Assembly: GCF_900112895.1 (NCBI RefSeq)
Contig: NZ_FONL01000003.1
Location: 1-64,000 of the forward strand
Direction: 5' to 3'
From: Succiniclasticum ruminis DSM 9236
Lineage (GTDB): Bacteria; Bacillota; Negativicutes; Acidaminococcales; Acidaminococcaceae
Length of the DNA stretch: 64,000 nucleotides
A model generated the notes under the pieces. It saw nothing but the letters and a program-made list of their open reading frames with translations. It searched no databases and had not been told where the DNA came from. Numbering within the stretch: the first letter of the stretch is position 1; each line of letters opens with the position of its first letter. The translations under genes were made by a program, and so were the position numbers. Of the stretch, positions 61,467 through 64,000 are shown one piece after another.

Positions 61467-62498
61467 ATGAAAGTTACTGATTTTGATTATGATTTGCCCA
61501 AAGAACGGATCGCCCAGCATCCGATGGAACCGAGGGATCACAGCCGGCTGCTGGTGGTAGATAAGAATACCGGCGTCATGGAACACCGGCATTTTTATGA
61601 TTTGCCCGAATATCTTCGCCCCGGCGATGTACTGGTGTTTAACGATACCCGCGTCATCCCGGCCCGCCTGTACGGGTTTAAGGATACCGGGGCCCATGTA
61701 GAAGTGTTCCTGCTGACCCGTCTTAACAATACGGACTGGGAAGTGCTGGTCCGTCCGGGGAAGAAGCTGCAGGTTGGAGCCCATATAAAATTTGCGGAAG
61801 AATTATCCGGAACGATCATCGACCATACGGATTTTGGCGGGCGCATCATCCGTTTTGCGTTTGAGGGCGTATTTGAAGAAATACTGGACCGGCTGGGAGA
61901 GGTTCCGCTGCCGCCTTATATCACAGCGGAACTGGAAGATAAGGAACGGTACCAGACCGTATATAACCGGGACCCGGGGTCTGCCGCAGCGCCCACTGCA
62001 GGGTTGCACTTTACGAAAGAACTGCTGCAGAAAATCAAGGACATGGGCTGTGAGGAAGTGTTTGTCACCCTTAATGTAGGGCTGGGAACTTTCCGGCCGG
62101 TTACGGAGGAAAACATTGAAGACCATCCCATGCACAGGGAATTCTACAGCGTGACCCCGGAAGCCGCGGCTGCCATCAACAGGGCGAAGGCGGAAGGCCG
62201 CCGGATCGTTGCGGTGGGGACGACAGCGGTGCGCACGTTGGAATCTGCGGGCGCTACGGGAGAAGTAAAAGCCGGCAGCAGCTGGACGCAGATTTACATT
62301 TATCCCGGCTTCCAATGGCATATTGTGGACGCGCTGGTAACGAATTTCCATCTGCCCCAGAGCACGCTGCTGATGCTGGTATCTTCCCTGTCTTCCAGGG
62401 AAGTGATGCTACACACCTATGCGGAGGCAGTGAAACGGGAATACCGTTTCTTCTCTTTTGGCGATGCCATGTTTATTACAGACCTGGAACACAAATAA
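61467..62498 (+). CDS. queA: S-adenosylmethionine:tRNA ribosyltransferase-isomerase QueA
   Basis: 343 aa from the ATG at 61467 (AAGAGAC upstream). MKVTDFDYDLPKERIAQHP start, VFNDTRVIPARL, PLPPYI, AAPTAGLHFT and LVTNFHLPQSTLLMLVSS are QueA signatures. Transfers ribosyl from SAM to preQ1-tRNA forming epoxyqueuosine. 34 bp before tgt. Confidence 0.97.
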   Translation: MKVTDFDYDLPKERIAQHPMEPRDHSRLLVVDKNTGVMEHRHFYDLPEYLRPGDVLVFNDTRVIPARLYGFKDTGAHVEVFLLTRLNNTDWEVLVRPGKKLQVGAHIKFAEELSGTIIDHTDFGGRIIRFAFEGVFEEILDRLGEVPLPPYITAELEDKERYQTVYNRDPGSAAAPTAGLHFTKELLQKIKDMGCEEVFVTLNVGLGTFRPVTEENIEDHPMHREFYSVTPEAAAAINRAKAEGRRIVAVGTTAVRTLESAGATGEVKAGSSWTQIYIYPGFQWHIVDALVTNFHLPQSTLLMLVSSLSSREVMLHTYAEAVKREYRFFSFGDAMFITDLEHK

Positions 62499-62508
62499 TC
62501 TTTTGTAG

Positions 62509-63672
<1,164 letters not shown>

Positions 63673-63711
63673 AAGACATGCTGCTGCAGCGAATGAAAAA
63701 TGTTGGTAAAG

Positions 63712-63751
63712 AAAAACTGTAAGAGTAAGTTTTCCTCTTACAGTTTTTTTA
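63712..63751 (+). terminator. Terminator after tgt
   Basis: AAAACTGTAAGAG / CTCTTACAGTTTT stem with a T-rich loop, then TTTTAATTTT. Confidence 0.9.
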
Positions 63752-63834
63752 ATTTTCAATAATAATTATCAATAGCATTGTAAAAAAGTCATTTCCCTGA
63801 ATTCAAAACAGATGGCATAACTTCTGAAATGCAA

Positions 63835-63978
63835 TTGACATTTTTGTAAAATAATTGTATTATTAAAATGAACTTAAAACAGTAATAGTTACTAATAAAA
63901 TCGCTTTTTTAACAAGCTGTGCTTGAAGATGCGTGACACTGAAACGTTCGCCGGAACTGCCGGCATATTTTTCGTTTT
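63835..63978 (+). other. Promoter and terminator-like hairpin at right edge
   Basis: TTGACA (63835-63840), 17 bp, TATTAT (63858-63863). About 90 nt later GCCGG-AACTG-CCGGC (63950-63964) is followed by ATATTTTTCGTTTT, with a small hairpin CAAGC-TGT-GCTTG at 63913-63925. No open frame with an RBS was found between. It may be a short RNA of about 105 nt or an attenuated leader of a gene beyond the window. A Fur-like AT palindrome (TCAATAATAATTATCAATAG) sits at 63756-63775. Confidence 0.45.
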
Positions 63979-64000
63979 CTAAACCCGCTTCTTCCTCTCT

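Overview
The window looks like a chromosomal piece of a diderm Firmicute (class Negativicutes; Acidaminococcaceae such as Acidaminococcus, Phascolarctobacterium or Succiniclasticum is a guess). Firmicute traits are T-box leaders on thrS and pheST, an infC-rpmI-rplT attenuator leader, cdaA-cdaR, QueH and a SpoIID/LytB-domain protein. Outer-membrane traits are a giant AIDA-type autotransporter with its glycosyltransferases and SmpA/OmlA-like proteins. Base composition is roughly half G+C. No tRNA, rRNA, insertion sequence, prophage or CRISPR array was seen.

Layout. 1-7.5 kb: a surface-glycoprotein locus with the N-terminal 1,300 residues of an autotransporter adhesin (minus strand, running off the left edge), an FkbM methyltransferase, and two divergent, overlapping paralogs of the TibC/Aah autotransporter heptosyltransferase family. 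7.5-10.7 kb: a ZTP riboswitch controlling a stand-alone AICAR transformylase, a 3-methyladenine glycosylase and a GT51 transglycosylase. 10.8-14.7 kb: argF, then argG-argH behind a promoter with an ARG-box-like site. 14.9-19.3 kb: cdaA-cdaR (c-di-AMP), a COG2509 flavoprotein and a DEDDh exonuclease. 19.5-25.1 kb: thrS with T-box, a DUF4127 protein, a small membrane protein and a two-gene CHR (chromate) transporter. 25.2-27.4 kb: infC (ATT start), rpmI, rplT, a SpoU methyltransferase. 27.4-30 kb: a secreted unknown, an Fe-alcohol dehydrogenase, an fRMsr-type GAF protein. 30-39.4 kb: T-box-pheST, a CofE-like ligase, a GMP synthase lacking the amidotransferase domain, pckA and glycerate 2-kinase.

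39.6-48.6 kb is an accessory block of nine consecutive plus-strand genes for secreted, lipid-modified or membrane-anchored proteins, mostly of unknown function. 48.8-54.6 kb holds a LUD protein, an Rrf2 regulator, two tandem GTPases and a duplicated DUF1538 membrane protein paired with a duplicated PII-like protein. 54.6-63.7 kb holds an Fe-S aldo/keto reductase, yebC, ruvCAB and a queuosine cluster (queH, a SpoIID-domain gene, queA, tgt). The right edge carries a promoter and a weak terminator that could bound a short RNA.

The most interesting system is the left-end adhesin with its own apparent O-heptosylation machinery, which has two non-identical enzymes that both keep the catalytic Asp/Lys positions and the four-cysteine iron finger. 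The secreted-protein block, the GTPase pair, the DUF1538/PII pair and a folded intergenic element before queH are the next candidates for undescribed biology. All functional calls are made by reading the sequence; no database search was run.
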